A stretch of DNA of 64,000 nt from Holdemania sp. Marseille-P2844. GTDB taxonomy: Bacteria; Bacillota_I; Bacilli_A; Erysipelotrichales; Erysipelotrichaceae. Shown piece after piece: positions 8,608 through 17,114 of the stretch; positions within the stretch are counted from its first letter, which is position 1, and the number at the start of each line of letters is the position of its first letter. The notes beneath the pieces are model-generated. The model was given only the letters and a program-made list of their open reading frames with translations. It made no database searches and was not told where the DNA came from. A program made the translations under genes and the position numbers. Location of the stretch: positions 310,001 through 374,000 of the forward strand of contig NZ_LT635448.1 of the NCBI RefSeq assembly GCF_900120005.1. Direction: 5' to 3'.

Positions 8608-9441
8608 TCAGCCGTTATATTTATAATCCAATAATTTTTCGGATTGAGTGATGATTTTTTCATAATGCTCGAAATCCGTCTTATACAAATTTAAGTAGAT
8701 CATATCTAAAAGACAAAGTTGGGAACACCGCAGCGTCATTGCGTTAAGGCGGGTATTCGTTTCATAATTCACCGTTTTCAACACGATATCCGAGTAACCA
8801 TGAAGCCGGTTCTTCTGGATTCGCGTCATTGAAATCACTGTCACGTTCTGATGGCCGGCAATCCGCGCAGCTTTTAAAATCTCCGGCGTTTCTCCTGATT
8901 CCGAGATCAAAAACAAAACATCCTGCGGCCCAAATTGACTCAGCATCGAAAAAATGATATGCGAATTGGCGCTGCAAAAAGAATCCAGACCCATTTTCAG
9001 CCACTGATTGGAAATGTACTCGGCGAATAAATTCGAGTTGCCAAACCCGAAAACAATGATTTTTCGCGCTTTTCTTAATGCGGAAACCGTCTGATCAATG
9101 ACTTGCGGCGGGTTGAATTCAAGAGTCAGCTGCGCCATTTTCTGATACTGCTGGATGATCTTCTGATTGGTCGACGAAGTTCCCTCGTTGACGACAATTT
9201 CCTCTTTCACTTTTTCTTCCGTGAGTGAAGTCGACAGGTCTTCCAACAATTCCCGAAAACTGCGGTAGCCTAATTTTTTAGAAAACCGGATGATCGTGGA
9301 CTGGCCGATATTCAGCCTGTCCGCAAGCTGATACGACGTAAAACTGCGGGCTTCCAGCGAATGATTCTGAAAGAAATCCGCAATGATTTTTTCGGTCTGC
9401 GTTAATTCATTCCGAACTTGTTTTAATTTTTCCTGATACAT
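8608..9441 (-). CDS. RpiR/MurR-family regulator (first)
   Basis: A 277-residue RpiR-type regulator: N-terminal helix-turn-helix (about residues 1-75, including L-N-I-G-Q-S-T-I-I-R-F-S-K-K-L-G-Y) followed by a SIS phosphosugar-binding domain (about 110-250, with V-F-G-F-G-N-S-N and S-E-S-G-E-T-P-E). Such proteins sense sugar phosphates. It is divergent from the mannose-type EIIC gene, and two good palindromes lie between them, so the EIIC-EIID-NanE operon is the predicted target. Start 9441 was chosen because AGGTG precedes it; the 27-codon upstream extension would run into the palindromic region. Confidence 0.9.
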   Translation of the reverse strand: MYQEKLKQVRNELTQTEKIIADFFQNHSLEARSFTSYQLADRLNIGQSTIIRFSKKLGYRSFRELLEDLSTSLTEEKVKEEIVVNEGTSSTNQKIIQQYQKMAQLTLEFNPPQVIDQTVSALRKARKIIVFGFGNSNLFAEYISNQWLKMGLDSFCSANSHIIFSMLSQFGPQDVLFLISESGETPEILKAARIAGHQNVTVISMTRIQKNRLHGYSDIVLKTVNYETNTRLNAMTLRCSQLCLLDMIYLNLYKTDFEHYEKIITQSEKLLDYKYNG

Positions 9442-9510
9442 GAAATCACCTCGGTTGTATAAATCTATTATACATAACCTGGAAAAAAATAACAATTCAA
9501 AATTTCGCAA

Positions 9511-9527
9511 ATGACTTGGCAAGTCAT
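9511..9527. promoter_or_regulatory. Operator candidate 1 for RpiR
   Basis: Perfect palindrome ATGACTTG-G-CAAGTCAT (8-bp arms, one central base) in the divergent gap. Confidence 0.6.
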
Positions 9528-9545
9528 AACAAAATAATTTATTTT

Positions 9546-9565
9546 AAAATTAATGACTTAATTTT
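9546..9565. promoter_or_regulatory. Operator candidate 2 for RpiR
   Basis: AAAATTAA-TGAC-TTAATTTT, perfect 8-bp arms. It shares the ATGACTT half-site with operator 1 and abuts the -35 box of the PTS promoter, where a bound protein would block RNA polymerase. Confidence 0.55.
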
Positions 9566-9566
9566 G

Positions 9567-9596
9567 TTGACAAAAAACAACGTTTTCTTCTATGAT
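9567..9596 (+). promoter_or_regulatory. Promoter of EIIC-EIID-NanE operon
   Basis: TTGACA (9567-9572), 18-bp spacer, TATGAT (9591-9596). Confidence 0.75.
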
Positions 9597-9675
9597 CTGG
9601 TTAGATTCATTCCTGTTTCTTGCGCAAGGTGATGGAATAAGAATTGATGCGAAAGATCGCAAGGAGGAGCGTTTT

Positions 9676-10455
9676 ATGACCTTATTTCAAGCTCTGCTGA
9701 TCGCCTTATTCGGCTATCTTTCTTCCAATTATTCACCCTGGTGTTTCGGCCAGCTGGGCGGCTGGTATACAATGGGGCGTCCGCTGGTTTCCGGCTTGAT
9801 CATCGGCATTATTTTAGGGGACGTACGGACAGGAATCCTGATGGGTGCGGCTGTTCAGACGTTGTATATCGGTTTGGTCACACCCGGATTGTCGATGCCG
9901 GCGGATCTGAATTTTGCGGCATATATGGGAATCCCGCTGGCGATGGCGGCGGGCGCATCGACGGAATATGCATTGAGCCTGTCGGTGCCGCTAAGCTTTC
10001 TTGGTGTTTCCTTAGTCTATGTCGTGGCTTCGGTCAACGTCTGCTGGGTGCGCAAACAGGAACAATGGATTGAACAGGGAAAGATTAAAAAAGCGGCGAA
10101 TGCCCCGGTTTATGCCTCGATATCTCAGTTTATCGCCCGTTTTGTTCCGATTTTTCTGGCCTGTTATTTCGGGCAGGATTTCATTATTTCCGTGGTTGAA
10201 GCAATTCCGGCGTGGCTGGGCGATACGTTTGTGATCTTCGGCAAGATGCTGCCGGCGGTCGGCTTTGCGATGCTGCTGCGGTTTGTGCTGAACAAGAATG
10301 TGGAACTGGCTTATTTCTTCGTCGGCTTTATCATGATTGCCGTGCTGAAAATGCCGATTGTGGCCGCGACGATGATCGCTTGTTTCCTGGCTTATCTGGA
10401 TATCCGTTACACGGCGAAGAAAACGAACGAACTGGAGGTGGAAGTCGATGAGTAA
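9676..10455 (+). CDS. PTS mannose-family EIIC component
   Basis: A 259-residue membrane permease subunit of the mannose/fructose/sorbose PTS family. Visible features are the family core G-R-P-L-V-S-G-L-I-I-G-I-I-L-G-D and M-G-A-A-V-Q-T-L-Y-I-G near residues 35-75, and several hydrophobic segments. EIIC works with EIID as the channel while EIIA and EIIB supply phosphate. No EIIA or EIIB lies in this operon, so those must come from elsewhere, possibly the sigma-54 operon at 17.1 kb. ATG 9676 follows AAGGAGG at 9661-9667. The 3' end overlaps the EIID start by 8 bases. Confidence 0.9.
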   Translation: MTLFQALLIALFGYLSSNYSPWCFGQLGGWYTMGRPLVSGLIIGIILGDVRTGILMGAAVQTLYIGLVTPGLSMPADLNFAAYMGIPLAMAAGASTEYALSLSVPLSFLGVSLVYVVASVNVCWVRKQEQWIEQGKIKKAANAPVYASISQFIARFVPIFLACYFGQDFIISVVEAIPAWLGDTFVIFGKMLPAVGFAMLLRFVLNKNVELAYFFVGFIMIAVLKMPIVAATMIACFLAYLDIRYTAKKTNELEVEVDE

Positions 10456-11272
10456 CCCTTTGAAAAAACTAACAAAGCGTGATTTATTTCATGCCTACGC
10501 ATACTGGATGATGTTCGCGCTGGCCGCACAGAATATGGAACGCATGGAAGCACCGGCGTTTGCCGGGATGATGGGCAAGGTCGCGGACAAGCTGTATGAC
10601 GATCCTGAAGAACAGAAGGCCCTGATGCTGCGGCATACGCAGTTCTACAACAGTCAGCCGATGGTCGGCGTGATGATCAACGGTATCGCGCTGGGGATGG
10701 AGGAACAGCGGGCCGGTGGGGAAAATGTGCCGGATGAATTGATTTCATCCACGAAGACAGCCTTGATGGGACCCTTTGCGGGCGTCGGCGATTCCTTGTT
10801 TATCGGGACTTTGATTCCCATTTTGCTGAGTATCGGTTTGGGCTTGGTGGGAGAGCAGGGCAGCCTGGCGGGACCGTTGTTTTATATCGTCGCCTGGCTG
10901 GGGATCATGCTTCCGTTTACCTGGCTGACCTTCCGGTTTGGCTACCGATCGGGCATCACCGCCATCCACACGCTGTTTGAAAGCGGAATGAAGGACGTCG
11001 CGGTCCGCTTTGCCAACATTGTCGGACTGATCATCGTCGGCTGCATCAGCGCGCAATATGTCAGCGTGAAAATCGGCTGGACGTATGTCTCCGGCGAGAT
11101 GACGATGAGTATTCAGAGCGTGCTGGATGGAATTCTGCCGGGGCTGCTTCCGCTGCTCTTGACATTGGGGGCCTGGGCATTGATGGAGAAAAAGCATTGG
11201 AAAATGGGAAGGGTCTTCGTTCTGATCTTTGCGATGGCCCTGATTGGCCGGTTCTTCGGTATCCTGGCGTGA
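10448..11272 (+). CDS. PTS mannose-family EIID component
   Basis: A 274-residue EIID subunit. The N-terminus (L-T-K-R-D-L-F-H-A-Y), the segment L-M-G-P-F-A-G-V-G-D-S-L-F and the C-terminal hydrophobic helices are diagnostic for the family. It pairs with the overlapping EIIC to import an amino sugar or hexose. The next gene encodes a ManNAc-6-phosphate epimerase, which suggests N-acetylmannosamine or a related N-acyl sugar as the cargo (inference). Confidence 0.9.
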   Translation: MSNPLKKLTKRDLFHAYAYWMMFALAAQNMERMEAPAFAGMMGKVADKLYDDPEEQKALMLRHTQFYNSQPMVGVMINGIALGMEEQRAGGENVPDELISSTKTALMGPFAGVGDSLFIGTLIPILLSIGLGLVGEQGSLAGPLFYIVAWLGIMLPFTWLTFRFGYRSGITAIHTLFESGMKDVAVRFANIVGLIIVGCISAQYVSVKIGWTYVSGEMTMSIQSVLDGILPGLLPLLLTLGAWALMEKKHWKMGRVFVLIFAMALIGRFFGILA

Positions 11273-11278
11273 GTGATT

Positions 11279-12001
11279 ATGCGAAAGGAACTGATTGAAC
11301 AACTGCGCGGCGGATTGGTCGTTTCCTGCCAGGCGTTTGATTACGAACCCTTTTACGGCGCAGAAATGATGGTGAAAATGGCGGTTTCCGCCAAGCTGGG
11401 CGGCGCGGCTGCCATCCGGGCAAGCTGGCCGGAAAACATTCGTGCGATCAAAAAGGAAGTGGATCTGCCGATTTTCGGGATCAACAAAATCATGCCCAAG
11501 GTCTATGATAAGCTGCACGATGTGATCATTACGCCGACGCTGGCATCAGCCCGGGCTGTCATGGAAGCCGGCGCGGATATTGTGGCCGTCGACTGCACGC
11601 TGCGCCAGGGGCGCACGCCGGAAGCGATCCAGGCGTTATTGGAGGAATATAAAGCCGGGCTGAATGTGCTGATCATGGCGGAAATCAGCACTGCGGAGGA
11701 AGGCCGAATTGCCGCGGCGGGCGGCGCGGATATTTTATCAACGACCATCGCCGGATATACGCCTTATTCACGCCATCTGGAGGAGCCGGATTACCGACTG
11801 ATAGAAGAACTGATCGAAACGACGCCGCTGCCCATCAATGCCGAAGGCCGTTTTTATCAGCCGGAACAGGTTGTCCGGGCTTTAAAACTCGGCGCGTGGA
11901 CGGTCACCGTCGGCAGCGCGATTACCCGTCCCCATTGCATCACGCGAACGTTTACTCAGGCGATCGACCGTTTCAAAACGCAGGAAAAAGGGGCAGGATA
12001 A
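11279..12001 (+). CDS. nanE: N-acetylmannosamine-6-phosphate 2-epimerase
   Basis: A 240-residue TIM-barrel protein matching NanE over its length: N-terminal L-R-G-G-L-V-V-S-C-Q-A, the I-F-G-I-N-K strand, A-D-I-V-A-V-D-C-T-L-R-Q-G-R with the family D-x-T-x-R, and G-A-W-T-V-T-V-G-S-A-I-T-R-P at the phosphate-binding end. NanE converts ManNAc-6-P to GlcNAc-6-P, feeding NagA/NagB elsewhere. It follows the EIID stop at once; GTG 11273 or ATG 11279 could start it. I chose ATG because the family usually starts with a short charged helix before the first strand. Confidence 0.88.
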   Translation: MRKELIEQLRGGLVVSCQAFDYEPFYGAEMMVKMAVSAKLGGAAAIRASWPENIRAIKKEVDLPIFGINKIMPKVYDKLHDVIITPTLASARAVMEAGADIVAVDCTLRQGRTPEAIQALLEEYKAGLNVLIMAEISTAEEGRIAAAGGADILSTTIAGYTPYSRHLEEPDYRLIEELIETTPLPINAEGRFYQPEQVVRALKLGAWTVTVGSAITRPHCITRTFTQAIDRFKTQEKGAG

Positions 12002-12015
12002 AAACTGGAATAAAT

Positions 12016-12045
12016 TATTCATAAAATATTGCAAAATATGAATAA
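12016..12045. promoter_or_regulatory. Inverted repeat over the SIS-gene promoter
   Basis: TTATTCATA (12016-12024) and TATGAATAA (12037-12045) form perfect 9-bp arms spanning the -35 box. Likely an operator for a separate control point within the amino-sugar cluster. Confidence 0.5.
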
Positions 12046-12057
12046 AAAGTTTACAAT
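12029..12057 (+). promoter_or_regulatory. Promoter of SIS gene at 12084
   Basis: TTGCAA (12029-12034), 17-bp spacer, TACAAT (12052-12057). Confidence 0.65.
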
Positions 12058-12083
12058 GAGAGCAGAAAGTGGAGGAATTGAAA

Positions 12084-12788
12084 ATGACCAACAAAGTATT
12101 CCCAACGGTTCGTCATCTGGTTGACCAAGTCGAAGAAACGCAGCAGGAAAACATCGAAGCTGCCGCGCAGATGGTTGCAAAGTGCATCATGGACGGCGGT
12201 ATTATTCAGGCCTGGGGCGGCGGCCATTCAATGGCCGGTGCAATGGAAGTCGCGCATCGCGCCGGTGGATTCATTCCGACCAAGAAAATTGTGGAGCCAT
12301 CCAACAATGCGTATGAGACGGTGGAAAGAGCCGGTGAAATCTTTATGAAAAAAGTCGACGTGCGGCCGGGCGACGTCGTGTTTATCATCTCGAATTCAGG
12401 CCGCAACCCGCTGTGCATGGATATCGCGCTGGGCTGCAAGAAAAAGGGGGCGAAGCTGATCGCGATCACCGCGCTGGAGGCTTCTTCTCATCTGACTCCA
12501 AAGCATTCCTGCGGGAAAAACCTGTATGAAATTTCCGACGTCGTGCTGGACAACTGCACGCCGGAAGGGGATTCCTGCATTGATCTGGAAGGCTTTGACG
12601 GCAAGATCTGCGGCATGTCGATGATCACTACCTCGGTTCTGGTGCAGGCGGTAACCTATCGCGCTGCGGAAATCCTGATCGAAAAGGGGATCACCCCGCC
12701 GATCTACAAATCGCAGAATATCGACGGCGGCCGCGAATTCAACGAAGCGCTGGAAGCGGAGTACATCGACCGGTTGTACCGGATTTAA
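12084..12788 (+). CDS. SIS-domain phosphosugar isomerase-like protein
   Basis: A 234-residue single SIS-domain protein. The motifs W-G-G-G-H-S (phosphosugar loop) and I-I-S-N-S-G-R-N-P place it in the group including GmhA-like isomerases and UPF0309 proteins. It should bind or isomerise a sugar phosphate in the cytoplasm; with NanE and the PTS upstream, an amino-sugar phosphate is the best guess. The family is too broad for a substrate call. GGAGG at 12071-12075 fixes ATG 12084. It has its own promoter overlapped by an inverted repeat. Confidence 0.75.
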   Translation: MTNKVFPTVRHLVDQVEETQQENIEAAAQMVAKCIMDGGIIQAWGGGHSMAGAMEVAHRAGGFIPTKKIVEPSNNAYETVERAGEIFMKKVDVRPGDVVFIISNSGRNPLCMDIALGCKKKGAKLIAITALEASSHLTPKHSCGKNLYEISDVVLDNCTPEGDSCIDLEGFDGKICGMSMITTSVLVQAVTYRAAEILIEKGITPPIYKSQNIDGGREFNEALEAEYIDRLYRI

Positions 12789-12801
12789 GCAAGAATAAGA
12801 G

Positions 12802-12833
12802 AAAGCATTCTGAATTTCAGGGTGCTTTTTTTA
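12802..12833. terminator. Terminator between SIS gene and rpoN (convergent)
   Basis: AAAGCA..CTGA / TTCAG..TGCTTT imperfect hairpin followed by T-run; A-run on the other side supports rpoN. Confidence 0.65.
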
Positions 12834-14010
12834 AAGCTTTGCGGCGATAGGAATTGGGAATGTTGAGCCGTTTGCGGACATCGGCGATCCGCCTGCGGGA
12901 AAGGATCAGACCTTCATTTTGAAAACGCTGCGCCAGCTGTTCGTCATCCAGCGGTGAATCCGGGTTTTCTTCTTCAATCCATCGTTTCAGCTGCGCTGCG
13001 ATTTCACTGCGGCTGACGTTGTGCAGCGGCTTGCACAACAGATCGGAAAAAGGCCGGATCAATCCGTGATATTCGTAGTATTTATGAGCGCAGGCGCGGG
13101 ACACGGTAGACACATGGAGTCCGGTTTCTTCCGCTACCTCTTTCAGCCGGCAGACCGCCAGCGGCGCCTCGCTCATTAAATGATTTCGCTGGCGGCGGAC
13201 AAGACTTTGAAAGACCAGCTGCATCGTGAGATTGCGCTGGTCGATCTGATCCAATGTCAGCCGGGCTTCTTTTAAGTATTGCTTAAGCGGGGGACTGAGC
13301 GGTCCGGCGGGAATGTCGAGGCTGACCTGCGGCGTCAGCGGGGTGATCGTGAATTCATCGTCGGCAAGAGTAAGCAGGACGTCGGCCTGCACGCAGGAAT
13401 TTTCAGTCTGACCCAGCTGGCAGGGATAAAGTTGGCAGGTGCGGATGATTTCAAGCTGGCGGTTCAGTTCCGTTTCCGTGATATTCAATTTTCGGCAGAG
13501 CGCGTTTGTGCGGTGTGTGCTCAGCTCTGCTGCTCCTTCGTTCAACACGCGTAAAGCTGTCGTTTCATTCCGGGATTTTAACTGGCAGCGGATAAAATCA
13601 AGACTGTCGCGGCAGCCGACACCGAACGGTTCCAGCTGTTGAATTACTTCCAGTGCCGCCGCGATGTCCTCCATCGGAAAACCGGGCGCCGGCTGGGCGG
13701 GATCGTAGAAACCATGATCATCCAGCGCTTCGATGATGTACTCCGCGGCGTCGATGCGGCAGCGCCAGCGGCCGGTATGCAGCTGAGTCAGCAGGTCCGC
13801 GCGCAGATCAGACTCCGGCTGGGCCTGAGCAAACAGCACTTCATCCGCGACGGTGTGCAGAAACGGATTGACGGCGATCAGCGAGCGCAGCTCGGCGGCC
13901 AGCTCCTGTCGGTTTTTTGTTAGGATTTCGATAAAACGACCGCGGGCAGGCGAGAAGGCCTGACGTTGCCGCTGGGCCTGATGCAGGCGCAGACTTTGCT
14001 TGTTTTTCAT
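12817..14010 (-). CDS. rpoN: RNA polymerase sigma-54 factor
   Basis: A 397-residue protein, a little short for RpoN (commonly 430-480). It has a Gln-rich region I at the N-terminus (Q-A-Q-R-Q-R-Q-A-F-S), the core-binding middle, a helix-turn-helix (about residues 290-320), and an RpoN box S-R-R-R-I-A-D-V-R-K-R at about 371-381, the -24 recognition element. It is divergent from a LevR-type activator and next to a PTS operon with a -24/-12 promoter. In Firmicutes, sigma-54 often serves just such PTS operons. The start is preceded by an AGGAGA site. Confidence 0.92.
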   Translation of the reverse strand: MKNKQSLRLHQAQRQRQAFSPARGRFIEILTKNRQELAAELRSLIAVNPFLHTVADEVLFAQAQPESDLRADLLTQLHTGRWRCRIDAAEYIIEALDDHGFYDPAQPAPGFPMEDIAAALEVIQQLEPFGVGCRDSLDFIRCQLKSRNETTALRVLNEGAAELSTHRTNALCRKLNITETELNRQLEIIRTCQLYPCQLGQTENSCVQADVLLTLADDEFTITPLTPQVSLDIPAGPLSPPLKQYLKEARLTLDQIDQRNLTMQLVFQSLVRRQRNHLMSEAPLAVCRLKEVAEETGLHVSTVSRACAHKYYEYHGLIRPFSDLLCKPLHNVSRSEIAAQLKRWIEEENPDSPLDDEQLAQRFQNEGLILSRRRIADVRKRLNIPNSYRRKALKKAP

Positions 14011-14110
14011 ACGATGCTTCTCCTGCTTTCAGTGTAGTCTAATCTGCAAATTCTGGCAACCGCTTTCATTAACAATGCGAAAAATTGACAAACCCTTGAA
14101 AATAAAGGAA

Positions 14111-14139
14111 TTGTAAAAATTATTGATTGAATTTACAAT
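14111..14139 (+). promoter_or_regulatory. Promoter of the LevR-like gene
   Basis: TTGTAA (14111-14116), 17-bp spacer, TACAAT (14134-14139); the transcript start would be about 16 bases before ATG 14162. Confidence 0.5.
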
Positions 14140-14161
14140 GGACTGGAAGAGGAGCAGAGTC

Positions 14162-16987
14162 ATGGAAAATAAAACAAAGCGTCAGCTCTATGAAAGGATC
14201 GAAGCGCAGATGACGGGCCGGTCTGTCCGCGGACTCGATCTTGAACTGTTCTGTGCCCGAAGCTTAGCGGAGAAGCTGGACATCTCCCGCAATCTTGCGT
14301 CCCAATACCTTAACGAATTGTTTTATGAGGGGAAGCTGATTAAAATCGGGGCGCACCCCACCTGTTTTTTAGCGCGCAGTGCATTGGAGAACGACGGTTT
14401 TGCCAGCGTCTATGACAACGCCGAAGATTTATGGAATCAGGCGGATCAGCTGCAGGAGAAACGCTCGGTATTCTCCGATCTGATCGGCGGCAACGGCAGC
14501 CTGCACTACGCAATCGAGCAATGCAAGGCGGCGATGAATTATCCTGGCAGCGGACTGGCAGTTTTGCTTCATGGGCCGACCGGCAGCGGTAAGAGCCTAC
14601 TGGCCGCGAAGCTGTATGACTATTGCGTACAGCGCGGGCTGATCGGCAGCGAAGGAAGGCTGATCACGGTCAACTGCGCGGAATATTCGGACAATCCGGA
14701 TTTCTTTCTGACCAGCTTGTTCGGCTATGTTAAAGGTGCGTACACCGGGGCGGAAAAGGACAGCGAGGGACTTCTGGCACTGGCGGACAAAGGCATGTTA
14801 TTTTTGGATGAAATCCACAGCCTGACGCCGGAATGCCAGGAAAAGTTGTTTTTGTTTATGGATAAGGGCGTCTATCACCGGGTCGGCGATAATCAGAAAT
14901 GGCTTGCCAGCACGGTGCGCTTCGTGTTTGCGACGACGGAAAACCCGGATCAGGCGTTGTTGAAAACGCTGTTCCGCCGAATTCCGATCGTGATCCAGAT
15001 TCCTTCACTGAAAGAACGGCCGCTGACGGAAAAGCGCGAACTGATCCGCCATATTCTTGAAACCGAACAGACCAAGTTTAAAATGCCGGTGCGGATCAGC
15101 GAATCAGCCTATCGCCTGTTGGAGCAGCATGAATTCCGCCACAACATCGGCGAGCTGAAAAACGATATTCAGGTCGGCATGGCCGGTGCGTACATGAAGG
15201 CGATCAAAAACGCCAGTCCGACGCTCGACCTGCACATCAGTGATCTGCCTTCCGGACTGGTTCGCAATCCATTACGGAATCCGTTAATGGATCAAGGCAG
15301 TGTGAGCCGGCTGCTTCCACTCGGCGAGCTGCTGCCGCGGGGCAGCGGGGAAAGCCGGTACCTGTTGTTTTATCAGGCCGCGATGCAGAATTATGAGCGT
15401 TTCCAGAAGCATGAGCTGTCGCTCGACACGTTTCTGGCCACGACGACGCTGCAGCTGGAACAATACGTCGATTTCCTGTTTTTCAACAATGAGAATTTCA
15501 GCTCGCCGCAGGAGGAGATCGTCCAGAGCCTGTTGGCGAATATCAACCGGCTGCTGAACAAGAAATACGGAATGTCCGAGCTGTCCAACAATGAAATTAA
15601 GATCCTGGCCCGCTACTTCACCGATCTGCTTCAGAATGAGCCGATCAGCGCCGTGGAGCTGCGCCGCCGCGGCCGCAGCATCAGCGATTTCCAGGAAACG
15701 TTAAAAACGGTCAATCCCAAGCTGGTTTCGATTGCCAACGAAATCCTGCCGTTGCTGCAAACCGGTCTGAATCTGCCGTTGGGCGCATTTGAGGAAATCA
15801 CGACAACGTTGTTTTTTCTCTACTTTAACCGGGGATACCAGCCGGCGCCGATTCCGGTCGTCATCATGGCGCATGGGTATTCGATTGCCAGCGGGATCGC
15901 GGAGCTGGCGAATCAGCTGCTGCACCAGAATATCTTCACGGCGATCGACATGCCGGTTGAAAGTCATTTTGAAACGATCACCAACAAGCTTAAACAGTAT
16001 TTGAGCGAAATCCGGAATTGTCACGAGATCATCGTCATGGTTGATATGGGCTCCCTGGAAGGCATTCAGAAATATATCGATCAGACTGCCGATCTGGATA
16101 TCGGCATCATCAACAATGTCACGACCAAGCTGGCCCTGGACGTCGGCGCGATGATCATGGAAGGGGATTCGCTGGAAAATATTCTTGAACAGGCCAAGCA
16201 GCGCTCACTGCCGAATTACGTGATCATTAAGAACCGCGTCCGTCCCAAAGCGATTCTGACAGTTTGTTCCTCCGGCATTGGGATCGCGGGCAAGATTGCC
16301 GCGCTGGTGGAAAACAGCTTCCCGAAAAAAATGGATCTGACGGTCATTCCGATCGCTGCCGATACGCTTCAGCACCGTCAGGCGTCAGGGATTTTTGATA
16401 AGTACAATGTTATTCTGATTCTTGGCACGCTGAATCTGAAACCGCAGGGTATTCCGTTTATCTCGATCGAAGATATCATCAATCAAAGCGACAGCTGGGC
16501 GCTTAAAGAAAAGCTGGGAATGTTGATGAACGACGAGGAGCTGACGGTATTTACGCAGAACATGGTGCGCAACTTCTCCCTCGATAATCTGATCGACTAT
16601 CTGACGATTCTCAATCCGGAGAAAATTATCGTGTATGTCGAGGAAATCCTCGAACAGATACAAAAACGGCTGGAATTCACGTTGTCCAACAACATCCTGA
16701 TCGGTCTTTATCTGCATATCAGCTGTCTGATCGAGCGGCTGATCATCGACAAGCGCTTCGTCTACTATCTCAACCTGGAGAAATTTGAAGCCGAGCACGC
16801 CGATTTCATCGCGATGATCCGGGAGGTGTTCGGCCGCGTGTGCCGGGCGTATAACGTCGTCATTCCCACGGCGGAGATCGGTTATCTTTACAATTATATC
16901 GTGCAGGGGAAATCTGTCGAAAAACAGGTTGAATGTGTCGAAGAATCCAAATCGGAACTGATGGAAAGCGTCGGATTTACCGAATAA
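14162..16987 (+). CDS. LevR/ManR-type sigma-54 activator with PRD and EII-like domains
   Basis: A 941-residue enhancer-binding protein. Domains in order: N-terminal helix-turn-helix (1-70); AAA+ ATPase (about 105-345) with Walker A G-P-T-G-S-G-K-S at 138-145, the sigma-54 contact loop G-A-Y-T-G-A at 192-197 (Phe to Tyr variant) and Walker B F-L-D-E at 214-217; PRD1 (about 430-545); an EIIA-Man-like domain with A-H-G-Y-S (His571); an EIIB-like domain with V-C-S-S-G-I-G (Cys702); and PRD2 (about 820-930, His852). HPr- and EIIB-dependent phosphorylation of such domains links activity to PTS flux. It should activate the -24/-12 promoter just downstream. The start follows AAGAGGAGC. Confidence 0.93.
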   Translation: MENKTKRQLYERIEAQMTGRSVRGLDLELFCARSLAEKLDISRNLASQYLNELFYEGKLIKIGAHPTCFLARSALENDGFASVYDNAEDLWNQADQLQEKRSVFSDLIGGNGSLHYAIEQCKAAMNYPGSGLAVLLHGPTGSGKSLLAAKLYDYCVQRGLIGSEGRLITVNCAEYSDNPDFFLTSLFGYVKGAYTGAEKDSEGLLALADKGMLFLDEIHSLTPECQEKLFLFMDKGVYHRVGDNQKWLASTVRFVFATTENPDQALLKTLFRRIPIVIQIPSLKERPLTEKRELIRHILETEQTKFKMPVRISESAYRLLEQHEFRHNIGELKNDIQVGMAGAYMKAIKNASPTLDLHISDLPSGLVRNPLRNPLMDQGSVSRLLPLGELLPRGSGESRYLLFYQAAMQNYERFQKHELSLDTFLATTTLQLEQYVDFLFFNNENFSSPQEEIVQSLLANINRLLNKKYGMSELSNNEIKILARYFTDLLQNEPISAVELRRRGRSISDFQETLKTVNPKLVSIANEILPLLQTGLNLPLGAFEEITTTLFFLYFNRGYQPAPIPVVIMAHGYSIASGIAELANQLLHQNIFTAIDMPVESHFETITNKLKQYLSEIRNCHEIIVMVDMGSLEGIQKYIDQTADLDIGIINNVTTKLALDVGAMIMEGDSLENILEQAKQRSLPNYVIIKNRVRPKAILTVCSSGIGIAGKIAALVENSFPKKMDLTVIPIAADTLQHRQASGIFDKYNVILILGTLNLKPQGIPFISIEDIINQSDSWALKEKLGMLMNDEELTVFTQNMVRNFSLDNLIDYLTILNPEKIIVYVEEILEQIQKRLEFTLSNNILIGLYLHISCLIERLIIDKRFVYYLNLEKFEAEHADFIAMIREVFGRVCRAYNVVIPTAEIGYLYNYIVQGKSVEKQVECVEESKSELMESVGFTE

Positions 16988-17044
16988 CCGGAGAAAAACA
17001 AGGAAAAACGAAGAAAAAATAATGAATTTTAAGAAAGTTGCATA

Positions 17045-17080
17045 AAAAAACGCGCAAAAGCAGAACTTGGCGCGTTTTTT
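17045..17080 (+). terminator. Terminator of LevR-like gene, overlapping the sigma-54 promoter
   Basis: AAAAAACGCGC (17045-17055) and GCGCGTTTTTT (17070-17080) form an 11-bp stem ending in a T-run. The 3' arm is also part of the -24/-12 promoter. Confidence 0.65.
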
Positions 17081-17083
17081 GCT
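17067..17083 (+). promoter_or_regulatory. Sigma-54 (-24/-12) promoter
   Basis: TTGGCGCG-TTTT-TTGCT closely matches the consensus TTGGCACG-N4-TTGCW, with the invariant GG (17069-17070) and GC (17081-17082) ten bases apart. The predicted transcript start is about 17093, just upstream of the EIIA gene. Confidence 0.9.
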
Positions 17084-17114
17084 GATAAGAGGGTGAAGAA
17101 ACGAGGTGAAGCGG

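Noticed and set aside
9515-9532. TTGGCAAG as a second sigma-54 promoter before the first EIIC
   Set aside because: The -12 GC dinucleotide is missing at the required spacing and a good sigma-70 promoter lies just downstream.
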